From: Aspidiotus rigidus
Lineage: Eukaryota; Arthropoda; Insecta; Hemiptera; Diaspididae
Length of the DNA: 64,000 nt
Reading direction: 5' to 3'
NCBI GenBank assembly: GCA_035079385.1
Contig: JAVHKY010000028.1
Location: forward strand, 6,882,001 to 6,946,000
The first letter of the stretch is position 1. Every line of letters begins with the position of its first letter. The position numbers and the translations under genes are program-made. The notes below the pieces were generated by a model that saw nothing but the letters and a program-made list of their open reading frames with translations, ran no database searches and was not told the origin of the DNA. Positions 1 to 9,239 of this stretch are shown piece after piece.

Positions 1-352
1 TTGAAGGGAAACAGCTGCAGCAGGTAGGTCTGTTTTTAGAACAAATTGAACAAAGTCACTGTCGTTTGTTTGCAAGTATGTCTTCACGGCAAATCAGTCT
101 ATACTGCGCGTACAAAAATTTCTCAAGGATATGCTTTACTGACAAAAAATTACGTGAACAATGCGATGCAGGTTGCATCACTTCTCCTCTCGAGAAAGCG
201 ATAGATAATTGCGCGCGCATTGTACATGTAGTTATACAAACAACAATTCATTATTAACAATGGAAAAATTTTAACCGTGAAAGTGTTTTTACTATAGATT
301 TCTAATTTATTTGGCACTGCCTCTCACATTATTTTTATATAATAAACAAATG
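1..352. other. No gene seen
   Basis: AT-rich sequence with only short open frames that lack coding character. It leads into the ribozyme-like motif that follows. I see no repeat termini or splice-framed exon here. Confidence 0.5.
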
Positions 353-394
353 ACCAACATTTCGTCCGCCTAACGAACATCATCAGGGTCGAAC
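353..394 (-). ncRNA. Hammerhead-ribozyme-like motif
   Basis: On the minus strand the order is CTGATGA (386-380), a stem GTTCG/CGGAC closed by the loop TTAGG, then GAAA (363-360). This is the core order of a hammerhead ribozyme. GACC before the core can pair with GGTC after it. One unpaired T sits between the core and the stem, which departs from the consensus. Hammerheads of this general kind are known in the terminal repeats of Penelope-like retroelements. No reverse transcriptase of that class is visible next to it, so this may be a relic or a coincidence. Confidence 0.35.
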
Positions 395-1066
395 ATGAGA
401 ATAATATTTATGGAGAGAGAAATTTTACCACGGCATGGTCCAGGACCTTTCGTGACCCTTTTGCTCCATACATTGCAGCCAGCACCGGAATGGGCCCTGG
501 TCCTGGTATTCCAGTTTCGTGCCATCACCGTCCTTGTGATATTGGTCCAAGTGATCTTGCTCCGACTTCTGGCCCCGCTTCACTCACCTGCCGCTCGCTG
601 TGGTGGGGTCTTATCTGCAAACAAAACCAAATTGTATTTCAATTATCTTGGGGTGAAATAAACTAACTAGTTTGGAAAGGAGGTGCTCACATATTTTTCC
701 TTTTCCTGTGTCTTTGGTTGTTCTACCTGGTGTAGTTGCCGCCGGAGGCGCTCCCTCGCGTCAGGCCCAATGTTTCGTGTCTAAAATGCGGAGCAGGCTT
801 GCAACCTGCTCCTCTACTTCCCTTTGTCTCGCGTCGCTCGAGCTTCCTGGTCGTTGCTCCTCCGCGTCCCTTCGGCTCGCGTCGTTTGAGCTCGTGCCTG
901 GGTCATCCAACACAACGTTGGAGATTTCAATGTTTTTTGACCTCACACAGGAGGAATGGGTTGATGGTCAAGGGGGGGGGGTATATATGGGGGACGAGTG
1001 TGGGATGGTGAGGCACAAATGGAGAAGAATGAGAGATGATGAGGAATGAAGGGGGATGATGAAGAA
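395..1066. other. No supportable gene; GC-richer patch
   Basis: Overlapping open frames on both strands at 660-1050 come from an uneven, Arg/Ser-coding GC-rich patch. They have no recognisable domain. The stretch could be the 5' remnant of a retroelement, because it runs straight into a CTAAA-rich tail, but I cannot show that. Confidence 0.4.
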
Positions 1067-1118
1067 ACCACTAAACCAAACTAACCTAAAACTGAACTAA
1101 ACTAAACTAAACTAAAAC
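1067..1118. repeat. CTAAA-rich low-complexity repeat
   Basis: Degenerate repeats of CTAAACTAAA/CTAACCTAAAA. The same composition follows the LINE fragment ending at 1866 and recurs at 4556-4650, which suggests the 3' tail of a LINE family rather than a random microsatellite. Confidence 0.6.
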
Positions 1119-1124
1119 CTTCAG

Positions 1125-1866
1125 CCCCTTATGCACAACAAACGAGGATATTCGACCAAAGCCCGGAAGATTATGTACAAGGGAACAATAGGTGCTATAT
1201 GGAAATATAGATCCACCATATTCTCCCATAAACTAACCCTATAAAAATATAGAAAAATATTGACCCAAATCCATTGGCAAATGCTGATTAAGATAGCTAG
1301 ATTATATCAAACCGTCTCATATCTACCACTGACAGTCATCGCAATGAGCCACCACTGCCTCTCCAAATTATTAAACGTTTCATCCTCGATAACTTCAAAA
1401 GAGAAAATCACATTCTCAAAACTTGGTAAGCACTCCCCAAACCCCAAAACTCAATGACAGACATTAGGACCCTAGAGAAATTCTTAGATCAAGAAATCCA
1501 AAAACAATAGCAAGCGAAGTGGGATGACTGCGAACTAGGGCAATGGACCAAATTTTTGCTCCCAAAAGTTGGTGTTGTTTCTGGACAACACAGGCCTTAA
1601 CTGGACATCGTACATTTGGTACCTACCTACACAAAATCCAAAAAAGACCCAGCCCGAGGTGTCCCCTGTGTAACCACAAACAAGACACACCTCAATATGC
1701 ACTGACAACATGCAAGAAATACCCAACAAGTTACAAAAAACTGCCCGATGATCACACGTGGGAAAACAAGGGCAACACGGCCCATTTTAAGAAAACAGCA
1801 ACCGCATGGATACAAAACCAATGGCAACAGGAACAGAAAAGAGACAAACTAGTCGAACCAAACTAA
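1125..1866 (+). pseudogene. LINE ORF2 C-terminal remnant (R1/jockey-like)
   Basis: Translations in shifting frames give KILTQIHWQMLIKIARLY-(QTVS), the helix that follows the reverse transcriptase in R1/jockey/I-type LINEs. Then come TGHRTFGTYLHKI and a zinc knuckle CPLCNHKQDTPQYAL-C at about 1600-1720, the usual C-terminal Cys/His motif (C-x2-C-x7-11-H/Y-x4-C). Frameshifts near 1240 and 1350 and loss of all upstream RT motifs make it a dead 5'-truncated copy. The CTAAC-rich tail follows directly. Confidence 0.75.
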
Positions 1867-1942
1867 CCTAAAACCAAACTAACCTAAAACTACACTAACC
1901 AAAACTAACCTTAAACCAAACTAAACCTAAACTAAACTAACC
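1857..1942 (+). repeat. CTAAC/CTAAA-rich LINE tail, left part
   Basis: Tail of the preceding plus-strand LINE fragment. It is interrupted at 1943 by a minus-strand LINE and continues at 4556. AAACTAACC occurs at both edges (1934-1942 and 4556-4564) and can be read as the target-site duplication, although the sequence is low-complexity. Confidence 0.6.
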
Positions 1943-4555
1943 TTTTTTTTTTTTTTTTGGATTCCCCAGTCCGGACGTACCCGGTGCGGCGAGTTTATTA
2001 ACGCGTAATAAGACAGGTTAGAAGCTAGCCCTTGCAACGAGATCGCTCGCTACAAGGGGTTTTAGCAATCTTATATATATCTCAAATAGGTGCTTTTGTG
2101 GTTGAGGGTCGCCCGCAGAGACTTATCAAGACGATCTATGCACTGAATGGGTCCCCCTCTCGCACTACCGGCTTTTTAATCGATCTTCCCAGCTGGCCTG
2201 AATCAGTCTAAACAAGTGACCTCAGGTAACAGCTGGTGAAGAGAGAAAATGTGATTTTAGTCATCTCCAACTTCGGCTAGAATTGGCCTAGGCAGTGGCC
2301 TCGAGTCGGAAGAGGGAGAGAAAAAGAAAACTTATAATACATATTACAATTTATACAATTATGTATCAAGGTTATAATTATAAACATGAACTGTTAGATA
2401 GTGATCAGCAACGTATTCTACGCTGAAATGGAAGAAAAGTGTTGATCCGCACTGTTGGCTAAGTACTCCACTTACCGCCCGTGGTGACAGGAAATAGCTG
2501 CAATCCCAGTACTTTCGCCTCAGGTGCGGTGTGGTGGTGGTGGTGGTGAGCAATTACATGTATGTAATATGTATAGTGTTATAGCTTATTAACATCTTAG
2601 CTTAAGCTGAGAGTCGATTTCCGGGTTTTTGATGCGGAAGTTGGGATTTTCTAGTTTCCACAACTTCAGTACCACTTTCCGCATATACAAGAGGTGGTAC
2701 TCTTCTACCTTTTCCCAGTCCATGGGACGGCCGTCAACAAATCGGATGCATTCTGTGAGTACGTGCTCAGCAGTCTCGGTGTCGCCAGAGCCGCACGGGC
2801 ACAGGTTGCAGTCCGTCCTCCTTCTGCTACAGAGGTATGCTTTGATGACGTCGCAGCGACGTTGGACTCTCTCTATTATCTTTTGATAAGTCTTTAGTTG
2901 CAATTTGTGATACCACACTGAAGAGCAATACTTTGCCAGGGAGAATATGAGCCCCTGGAACATTACCTTGCGCGCCTTGAAGCTGTAGCCGTACAAGTTG
3001 CGAGCAAGGTTTTGTATGATGGGTAACTTCTGGTATTACTTTATCTAGGATTTGTGTGTATTGTTCTTCGAGTTCTGTTTGATTTCTACCTTTTATTATT
3101 AATAATGTGTCATCTGCAAAACATAATATTGGCGTATATTTGTTGTATTCCTCTATAATGGGTTCATACGCTATATTCCATAAAAGCGGTCCTAGAATTG
3201 CTCCTTGCGGTGTTCCTTTGGTGGGTTCATATTCTGTTCCCATATAGGTTACTTTCCTCCCTGTTAGGTACGACTTGATTATGTTGATCAGCCATTCTGG
3301 TAGCTCGAGCCTTCTTGCTCCTTTGATTATGGCTGTATACGTTGGTGAGTCGAAGGCCGCTTCTACATCTAGTAACGTTAGTAGTGTTATATGCCCACTC
3401 TTTTTATTTTCCTCTATTATTCTCATGAGGTGGTGTAGTGTATCTTCTGTCGAGGTTTCGCGTCTAAATCCATATTGATTTTTATTCAAGTTTTTCCCAG
3501 TTTCTAGGTAGAAATGAATTTTTTCGGCAATAAAATATTCAAGCGTTTTCCCTAAACATGATAGGAGGGATAGCGGTCTATATGACGATGTATAATGTAT
3601 ATTGTGGGTTTTTGTTCGGTTTTGGTATTGTTGCTAGTTGCGCTAGTTTGAGCACATTAGGGAATATTTGGTGTTTCAAGCAGACTGCTACAAAGTTGCA
3701 GATTATTTCTGGGTGCTTGTTGTTGACTTTTTTGAGGTGTTTGTATTTAATTTGGTCTATGCCTGGCGCTGTGTTTCCTCTGGTTCTGAGGAAATCTCTG
3801 ATGTCTTTGTTGTTGATTTGGCTCATATTTTCTGGCGTTTTTTCCTCTTTTTTCTGTTTTTCTAGTGGTTCTGTTGTTGTTTCGTCTTGTGGAAATTTGT
3901 CTGTTAACAGTAGTTGAATTGCTTCTTCTAACGTATTTGCTTTTTTCTTTTGCCTTAGTGATGTAAGTGGTACTTCTATCTGCTGTTTCCTCTTCCTTTT
4001 ACATATAACTTTATACGGTTTCCCCCATGCTTTTGCTGTAGTTATAAAGCTCTTCCACTTGTTTTTCTTGTTTTCCCTCAAGAGTAGATGTCTTTTTTGG
4101 TGTATTTCCCTTATTTTGGCCATAATTCGTCTTCCTTGTGTCGGTTTTCTTCTCATTTCTTTCTTCATTTTTTCGATTTGTTTTTCCATTTCCCTGGTTT
4201 CTTTGTTTTCGTTATATGGTCTGTATTTGTTTTCTTGAATATTGGTGGCTTGTTTTATTGCTTCTTGTAACCAGTCTCTTATTCTTTTGGTGTTTCTGAT
4301 TGTTTTACTTGGTGTTTCATAATTTTCTATTTGTGGTGGTTCCTCTATTTCTTTCATGAATTGGTCTTCTCTGAATACCATGTGTGGTGTTGGTGCTATT
4401 ATTCTTATTTCTTTGGTTGCATATAATATGTAATCGTGGTCACTACTACTATTGGTATCAATTGTCCAGTTGTGGACTCCAATCTCTTTTGTTAGAGTAT
4501 AGTCCGTTAGGGAGTGTTTGTTTTGTGTGTAGTTGTGCCACGTTTCTTGGTAGTA
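1943..4555 (-). mobile_element. 5'-truncated LINE inserted in another LINE's tail
   Basis: The T-run at 1943-1958 is the poly(A) tail of a minus-strand retrotransposon. 1959-2588 is its untranslated 3' region, and the ORF2 remains follow up to 4555. AAACTAACC flanks both ends. The copy starts inside the endonuclease domain, the usual 5' truncation of target-primed reverse transcription. Confidence 0.75.
2589..4555 (-). pseudogene. LINE ORF2 (endonuclease end, reverse transcriptase, C-terminal zinc motif)
   Basis: Read from 4555 downward. The end of an apurinic-type endonuclease carries SDHDYILYA (about 4435). A Lys-rich linker follows, then RT blocks at 3800-2990 including TAPGIDQIKY, SYRPLSLLSCLGKTLE, QYGFR, GTPQGAILGPLLWN and the catalytic FADD near 3120. 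A frameshift near 3580 splits the RT. A deletion near 2990 joins the RT directly to the thumb-like FQGLIFSLAKYCSSVWYHK, and the C-terminal motif CPCGSGDTETAEHVLTEC lies at about 2740-2790. This is the R1/jockey-type architecture. It cannot be active. Confidence 0.85.
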
Positions 4556-4650
4556 AAACTAACCAAAACTAGGTGACCTTAAACTAAACTAACCTAAAAC
4601 TACACTAACCAAAACTTAACCTAAAACTAAACTAAACTAACTACGGTACA
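4556..4650. repeat. CTAAC/CTAAA-rich LINE tail, right part
   Basis: Continuation of the tail seen at 1857-1942, displaced by the minus-strand LINE insertion. Confidence 0.6.
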
Positions 4651-4764
4651 ACGTGCAATGAAAACTCGTATTTGAAAAAGTGTCTATAAGATCCGTCAGT
4701 ACAGGATAATATTACTCATCAACACAAATTAAAAGGAATTCTACGAATGATTTACTTACTTTAC

Positions 4765-5112
4765 TTGGTTCTCCAAGTTTTGGTTGATTCGTTGCTGCTT
4801 TCTTTGACTGTAATAGAAGTATAATGGTACAGTAAGGAAAATGAAAAAAAATAAGAGGAGTAGGATGCATGAAACTTAACTACTTACACAGAGCACAACT
4901 TTAATCGCATCGTTTGTAGCGAGGTAATCTTTTAGCAACAAGAGCATAGTGTGCTGCTCTAATTGGAGAAGCAGGTTGGGATTGATGGAAAAAAATTTTT
5001 CTTTATACGCAACTATGTTAGCCTCGTCCAGAATCTTCGACCAGGGGGGTAGTTTCGGCGATATGGTATCGTCAATTGAAATACTCGAAGAAATTCTATC
5101 AGACTCGGACAA
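4765..5112 (-). CDS. Unrecognised two-exon fragment
   Basis: An exon at 5112-4888 reads through an acidic Ser-rich start (SESDRISSSISIDD) into a helical stretch (WSKILDEANIVAYKEKF, LLLQLEQHTMLLLLKDYL). It ends at the donor GTAAGT. A second exon, 4807-4765 (SKKAATNQPKLGEP), lies between TTACAG and GTAAAG. The helical part faintly recalls a SAM domain, but I would not name it. The upstream frame meets a stop, so the first exon is missing or broken. It could be host-derived or the end of a mobile-element gene. Confidence 0.4.
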
Positions 5113-5169
5113 CTACAGCCAACCTGGAATAGTGTACCTGGAATCAGCTGGCCTACCAGTTTGCTAGAT

Positions 5170-5505
5170 TCGTCAAGTTCCTGCAATAAAAAAACAAGTC
5201 AGTTTTCTTTTCGAACGGTTCGTATTTCGAATATTTTGGTGGTACCTGTCTGGAAGTCGCGTGTAGATCGGATTCAACCAGGAAATAATGAAATCCTCCT
5301 TTGTTATAGAGATACTAGACCGAGAGTCCGTTTTTCTTTACTCCGGCGCTTTCACTTCTTTGGTCAGTTTACATTCAGACAGGTAGAAAGAATACGATTT
5401 AATAACAATAATTGTTATTAAATCGAAGATCTGTAACAAAATCATGAAAAAATATAATTAGAACTATTCAATATAACTAATTAATGATGTACAAGAGAAA
5501 ATGAC
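5170..5505. other. No gene seen
   Basis: AT-rich sequence with only short frames. It contains a small inverted repeat AATAACAATAATTGTTATT around 5401-5420. Confidence 0.4.
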
Positions 5506-5506
5506 T

Positions 5507-6409
5507 ACATACTTGCTGCGCGTAATTGAATGTATAATGCAGTACACCATCATACAATCAGGGAAGACGCGAGAATGTTGTGTCCAAAAAAATCGGTGGC
5601 AGAGCAGCACGACATTGAGCAATCACGTCCGAATATAACTTTCATTCCTCTTTCACCAAGTTTAAATGATCAAGGGATGCTTGGATTTTCGAGGCCTTGA
5701 TGTCTTCTGGCAAATTGTGTAGATGAGAGAAGGATACGATCGAATTCTGGCAGGTTTCACATAAGTTGGAGCGAGGTTTTTGGACAACAATACTCGGGCA
5801 GAACTTATCCCATAGCCTGTACCAGGAAGACTGAGAAACTGGTTGAGATTCTGAAGCACACGCTTCTCGGTACGTCTGGTACACATCTAACTTAGTAATC
5901 GTTGACGGTAATATAATCAAATCATTGAATCTTCGAAACGCTGGAATACGACCTGGTAGAATTAGACCGTGTTGTGTTCCATACGTTTGAATGAATAGAA
6001 CCACCCGCTCAGTCGTTTCCAGTGGTAAGGATACATTCATCGAACTTTTACGAACATTCTGATGTATTTTTTCGCCAATACCCTCCTCCTGGATCCTTTT
6101 CTTCAAGTTTTTCAATTCGCGTTCTCCAACACAATTGACGAATTGAAAAAACTTTTGGCACACGACTTTTCCACGGAAATGAAATTGGGTGAAAGTTCCT
6201 TTAAGAAGTTTCTTTCGATGATCTTTCTTTTGTGTGAGTTCATCGGTTCGAACTAACGCTTGAAGGGCGCCTGTAAGTGATTAAACAAAATTACAAAAAA
6301 TACCGGTAATACAGTAACAGAACTAGCTGCAGAGTAGTCGTGTATTTTATTGCTTACCCATAATGAATTGATGATGATGATTAATGTGATCACTAGTACA
6401 ATAATATTT
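5507..6409 (-). pseudogene. DUF7869-like gene 2, 3' half (split by a 21-kb insertion)
   Basis: Minus-strand exons: one ending in QFIMG before the donor GTAAGC near 6355, and a second from 6271 down. The second exon carries LQALVRTDELTQKKDHRKK, FHFRGKVVCQKFF, HGLILPGR, PSTITKLDVYQTYREAC, WYRLWDKFCPSIV and PRSNLCETCQ, the usual N-terminal order of DUF7869-type proteins. After 5642 the frame is broken several times, but HYTFNYAQQV near 5515 is still visible, with Asn where the family has the first catalytic-looking Asp. The sequence ends soon after. The 5' half lies at 27469-27700, and 6406-6409 (ATTT) is one of the two target duplications. Confidence 0.75.
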
Positions 6410-6447
6410 GTGACGCGCCACGACAAAAGGGGGAAACCGCGCAAAAA
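6410..6447 (+). repeat. Terminal inverted repeat, left (outer)
   Basis: 38-bp terminus beginning GTGACGCGCC, with a C for A substitution near position 28 relative to the other two copies. Next to it on the inner side a secondary motif, AACGCTCTTTCACGT (about 6488-6502), is matched in inverted orientation near 11950 in the gene's 5' region. Confidence 0.75.
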
Positions 6448-6508
6448 ATCGATTTTCGTTTTATCAGTGATTCTTATAGGAAATTCAACGCTCTTTCACG
6501 TGTGATAC

Positions 6509-8607
6509 AGTAACCTCCCGGTTATCCGACACAATTGGGGAATTGGGCGTGTCGGATAACGAAAAAGTTGGATAATACGGAGTATGTATTTTTTTCCAAT
6601 TTTTCATGCATTTTGATCAAATACAGTAGTGTAAAGCATAAAAGTAACATTCTGAGAAGTATCTTTGCACACTAGACTTTATTAACCAAAATTTTTACAA
6701 ACTGCTCTGTATTTTACGGCCAAAAAATTATTTTTTAAGAAAAGTTTCTATTGAAGTCTGTTTCGATTTTGTTATACGCCTCTGTGCAGCGTAATCTCTC
6801 CATTTCCGAAACAATATTCCATCTTGAGCTGTATAATCATCTTGTTGTTCGAGGTAAGCACATGCTCTCTCGAGAATTTCAAAACCTTCAGCATGAGTGA
6901 TCACATCTGAAGAACTTGAGCTCCCTTCCTCATCATCATCTGAACTGTTTCCTTCTGTTGGCTGTTGTTCCTGTCTCACAAGTTGGAGAATGTCTTCATC
7001 TGTAAATTCAAAATCATTATCCGCAGCTATCCATTCTTCTATGTCTTTGCTGTCAACATTTTTGCACCCTGGAATTTCCTGTAATAAGGACAGCAAATTG
7101 GAGTTTTCTGTGGTTTCATCTTGTTGGTCAACATCAGCTTTGCGCTGATCAGCCTCATGATCTAAGAGTTTTCGCCACGATCTAATGAGCGTTATGGGTT
7201 CGACCTCTTCCCATGCTTCCGAAATCTTCCACACAACGTCTAACATATCGATCTTTTTCAATCGGGTAACCACATCTGTTTCATCATCCGCAAGCACAGA
7301 AGTTAGAAGCTTATAGCGATATCTTTTTTTTGTCTTTTCAAGCACTCCTTGATCCATAGGTTCGGCAAGGGCTGTCACGTTTGGCGGTAAAAACATAACT
7401 TTGATGTCACCATCTACTAAAATTGTTGCATTTGGGTGAGACGGCGCGTTGTCTAAAAGCAGAAGAGCTTTTCTGGGTAAATTTTTTGATCTTAAAAACT
7501 TTTCAACTGCAGGAACAAACTCATCAAAGAACCAAGTTTTGAAAATTGCACAGCTCATCCAAGCACTTTTTTGATGAGTATAGTAAACGGGTAAAGAATC
7601 TCGTCGCTTAATCTTTTTGAATGCTCGAGGGTTCTTAGATTTCCCTATGATGAGAAGTCTCAACTTGTGATCTCCTGTCACATTACTGCATGCCATTAGC
7701 GTAACTCGATCTTTACTTATTTTGTACCCTGGTGCACTTTTTTCCTCTTTCGCTACCAAGGTTTTGGAGGGAAGCGATCGATAGTAGAGACCCGATTCGT
7801 CACAGTTGTATATCTGTTCGCCAGTGTAACCTTCTTTTCTTAAAATCTTATGGAGTTTACGCTTAAATTTGTTCAACTCTTCCAACTGGGGTTGAGCGCT
7901 CAACTTCTCGCCACATATGTTAATTTGGCGAATTCCGTACCGTTTCTTCCACCGACTTAGCCACCCCTCGCTAGCTTTGAACTCTTGTCCTGGGTCACCA
8001 ATGCTGCCTTCCAATTCTTCGCAAAATTTCACAGCTTTTGTTTTCAAGAATTCTCCAGAAATTGGGACTCCTTTCTCACGTTGCTGTACAAACCAAATGT
8101 ACAAGGCATCGCTGACGGCTTCGTGATCACTTTTCTTCATTGTCTTGCGTACAATTTTTGACGCTGAGGGACCAGAATGTTTAGAACACCAGTCTATTAT
8201 CTCTTGCTCATTTTTTTTCCATCCAACGACTGTACTTCTACCAACACCAAAAGAATGAGCTACATTTTGAGCTAACTCACCAGCATTTAGTCTTTTTAAG
8301 GCGTTGTACCGATCTTCCATCGACACCACAACTTTTTTTCTTTTTTTTTCACTCATTTTTTCTCCAAGGAACAAAGAAAACACAAGTGCACTCCAGTAAC
8401 TCAAACAAAACATGTACGTACGTACTAGAAAACTAACCTAACCGAACATGTATGTATTAAACTGAGTAAGAACAACGATAAGAAAGACCTATAAGTTACG
8501 CATCTGATTCATGTTTGACCTGTCATCACGTGAAGTACAACAAATTTTCAGTGTCGGATAATACGGTGTGTCGGATAATGAGGTGTCGGATAACCGGGAG
8601 GTTACTG
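6509..8607 (-). mobile_element. Tigger (pogo superfamily) DNA transposon, complete
   Basis: Perfect terminal repeats of at least 24 bp start CAGTAACCTCCCGGTTATCC and are inverted at 8584-8607. TA flanks both ends (6507-6508 and 8608-8609). Copy B keeps the empty site GTGTGATACTTCATT at 19984-19998. The element is 2099 bp and its one gene fills most of it. Perfect termini and an open gene imply a young insertion, later than the A/B duplication if the duplication is real. Confidence 0.95.
6728..8356 (-). CDS. Tigger/pogo transposase, intact
   Basis: Cut-and-paste transposase of 542 aa, starting at the ATG at 8356 (MSEKKRKK) rather than an upstream in-frame start. Residues 1-55 form a Psq-type helix-turn-helix (LAQNVAHSFGVGRSTVVGW) and 60-145 a CENP-B-like second DNA-binding domain (EGWLSRWKKRYGI). 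The DDE core has D186 (NCDESG), D302 (LLLLDNAPSHP) and D335 (EPMDQG), a DD32D spacing. An acidic tail follows (DDDEEGSSSSSD). The C-terminus QTSIETFLKK resembles a PCNA-binding box, a feature reported for Drosophila pogo. No frameshift or stop is seen. It would act in the nucleus on the flanking CAGTAACC termini. Confidence 0.93.
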   Translation of the reverse strand: MSEKKRKKVVVSMEDRYNALKRLNAGELAQNVAHSFGVGRSTVVGWKKNEQEIIDWCSKHSGPSASKIVRKTMKKSDHEAVSDALYIWFVQQREKGVPISGEFLKTKAVKFCEELEGSIGDPGQEFKASEGWLSRWKKRYGIRQINICGEKLSAQPQLEELNKFKRKLHKILRKEGYTGEQIYNCDESGLYYRSLPSKTLVAKEEKSAPGYKISKDRVTLMACSNVTGDHKLRLLIIGKSKNPRAFKKIKRRDSLPVYYTHQKSAWMSCAIFKTWFFDEFVPAVEKFLRSKNLPRKALLLLDNAPSHPNATILVDGDIKVMFLPPNVTALAEPMDQGVLEKTKKRYRYKLLTSVLADDETDVVTRLKKIDMLDVVWKISEAWEEVEPITLIRSWRKLLDHEADQRKADVDQQDETTENSNLLSLLQEIPGCKNVDSKDIEEWIAADNDFEFTDEDILQLVRQEQQPTEGNSSDDDEEGSSSSSDVITHAEGFEILERACAYLEQQDDYTAQDGILFRKWRDYAAQRRITKSKQTSIETFLKK

Positions 8608-9239
8608 TACTTCATTTTTTGTTTTTCATCGTTTTATATGCGATATTTAGGCCTCTAAACGTTGAAAAGTACGGAAATGAGCGTTTTTTCTTAGTTTTCT
8701 CGTAGAAATAACTTGGTAACTCGCAATCTATCGATACAATTGAGCTCGTTTTGATTTTATAGAATAAGAAATTCTATCCTCTTTCATAACTATTACTTGT
8801 TTTTGAATGGGAAGACGTAATCATTGACGTAAAACAATCTATTATTATAAAGAAAAAAACAATTTTACCAAGTTTTTCGAAGAAAAATTAGTAGAAATTT
8901 TATATCGAATTTCATTTCTGTGAAAAAAGTATGTTGGAAGCGTATTCACAATGTGGAATAATTCATTGGAAAAAATAACACACAATATATAAAAATGAAA
9001 AGTATAAAGAGTTATTATCAAAGATGAAAAATTTGTTGAAAATTCTTTTAAACAAAAAAAATGGAAAATCATAAAAAATGTACCTATGTAAATCATCGGT
9101 GTGTGAAAACTACTGCATAAAAAATCGACTCGAAAATTGCGAACACAAGAAAAAAAAGGGCAATCAGATAATCTACCCAATGAACAAGAAAATGAAAAAA
9201 CAATAAGAAAATTGCGAAGAAGTTCCGAACAGGTTTCAG
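8608..9239 (-). other. 3' untranslated/terminal region of gene 1, copy A
   Basis: Identical in layout to 19999-20621. AT-rich, with open frames only by chance. It holds the 3' flank of gene 1 between the stop codon and the element terminus. Confidence 0.5.

Noticed and set aside
395..1049. Overlapping plus-strand frames of 88-125 codons
   Set aside because: Biased composition, no motif, both strands open in the same patch; not convincing as protein.
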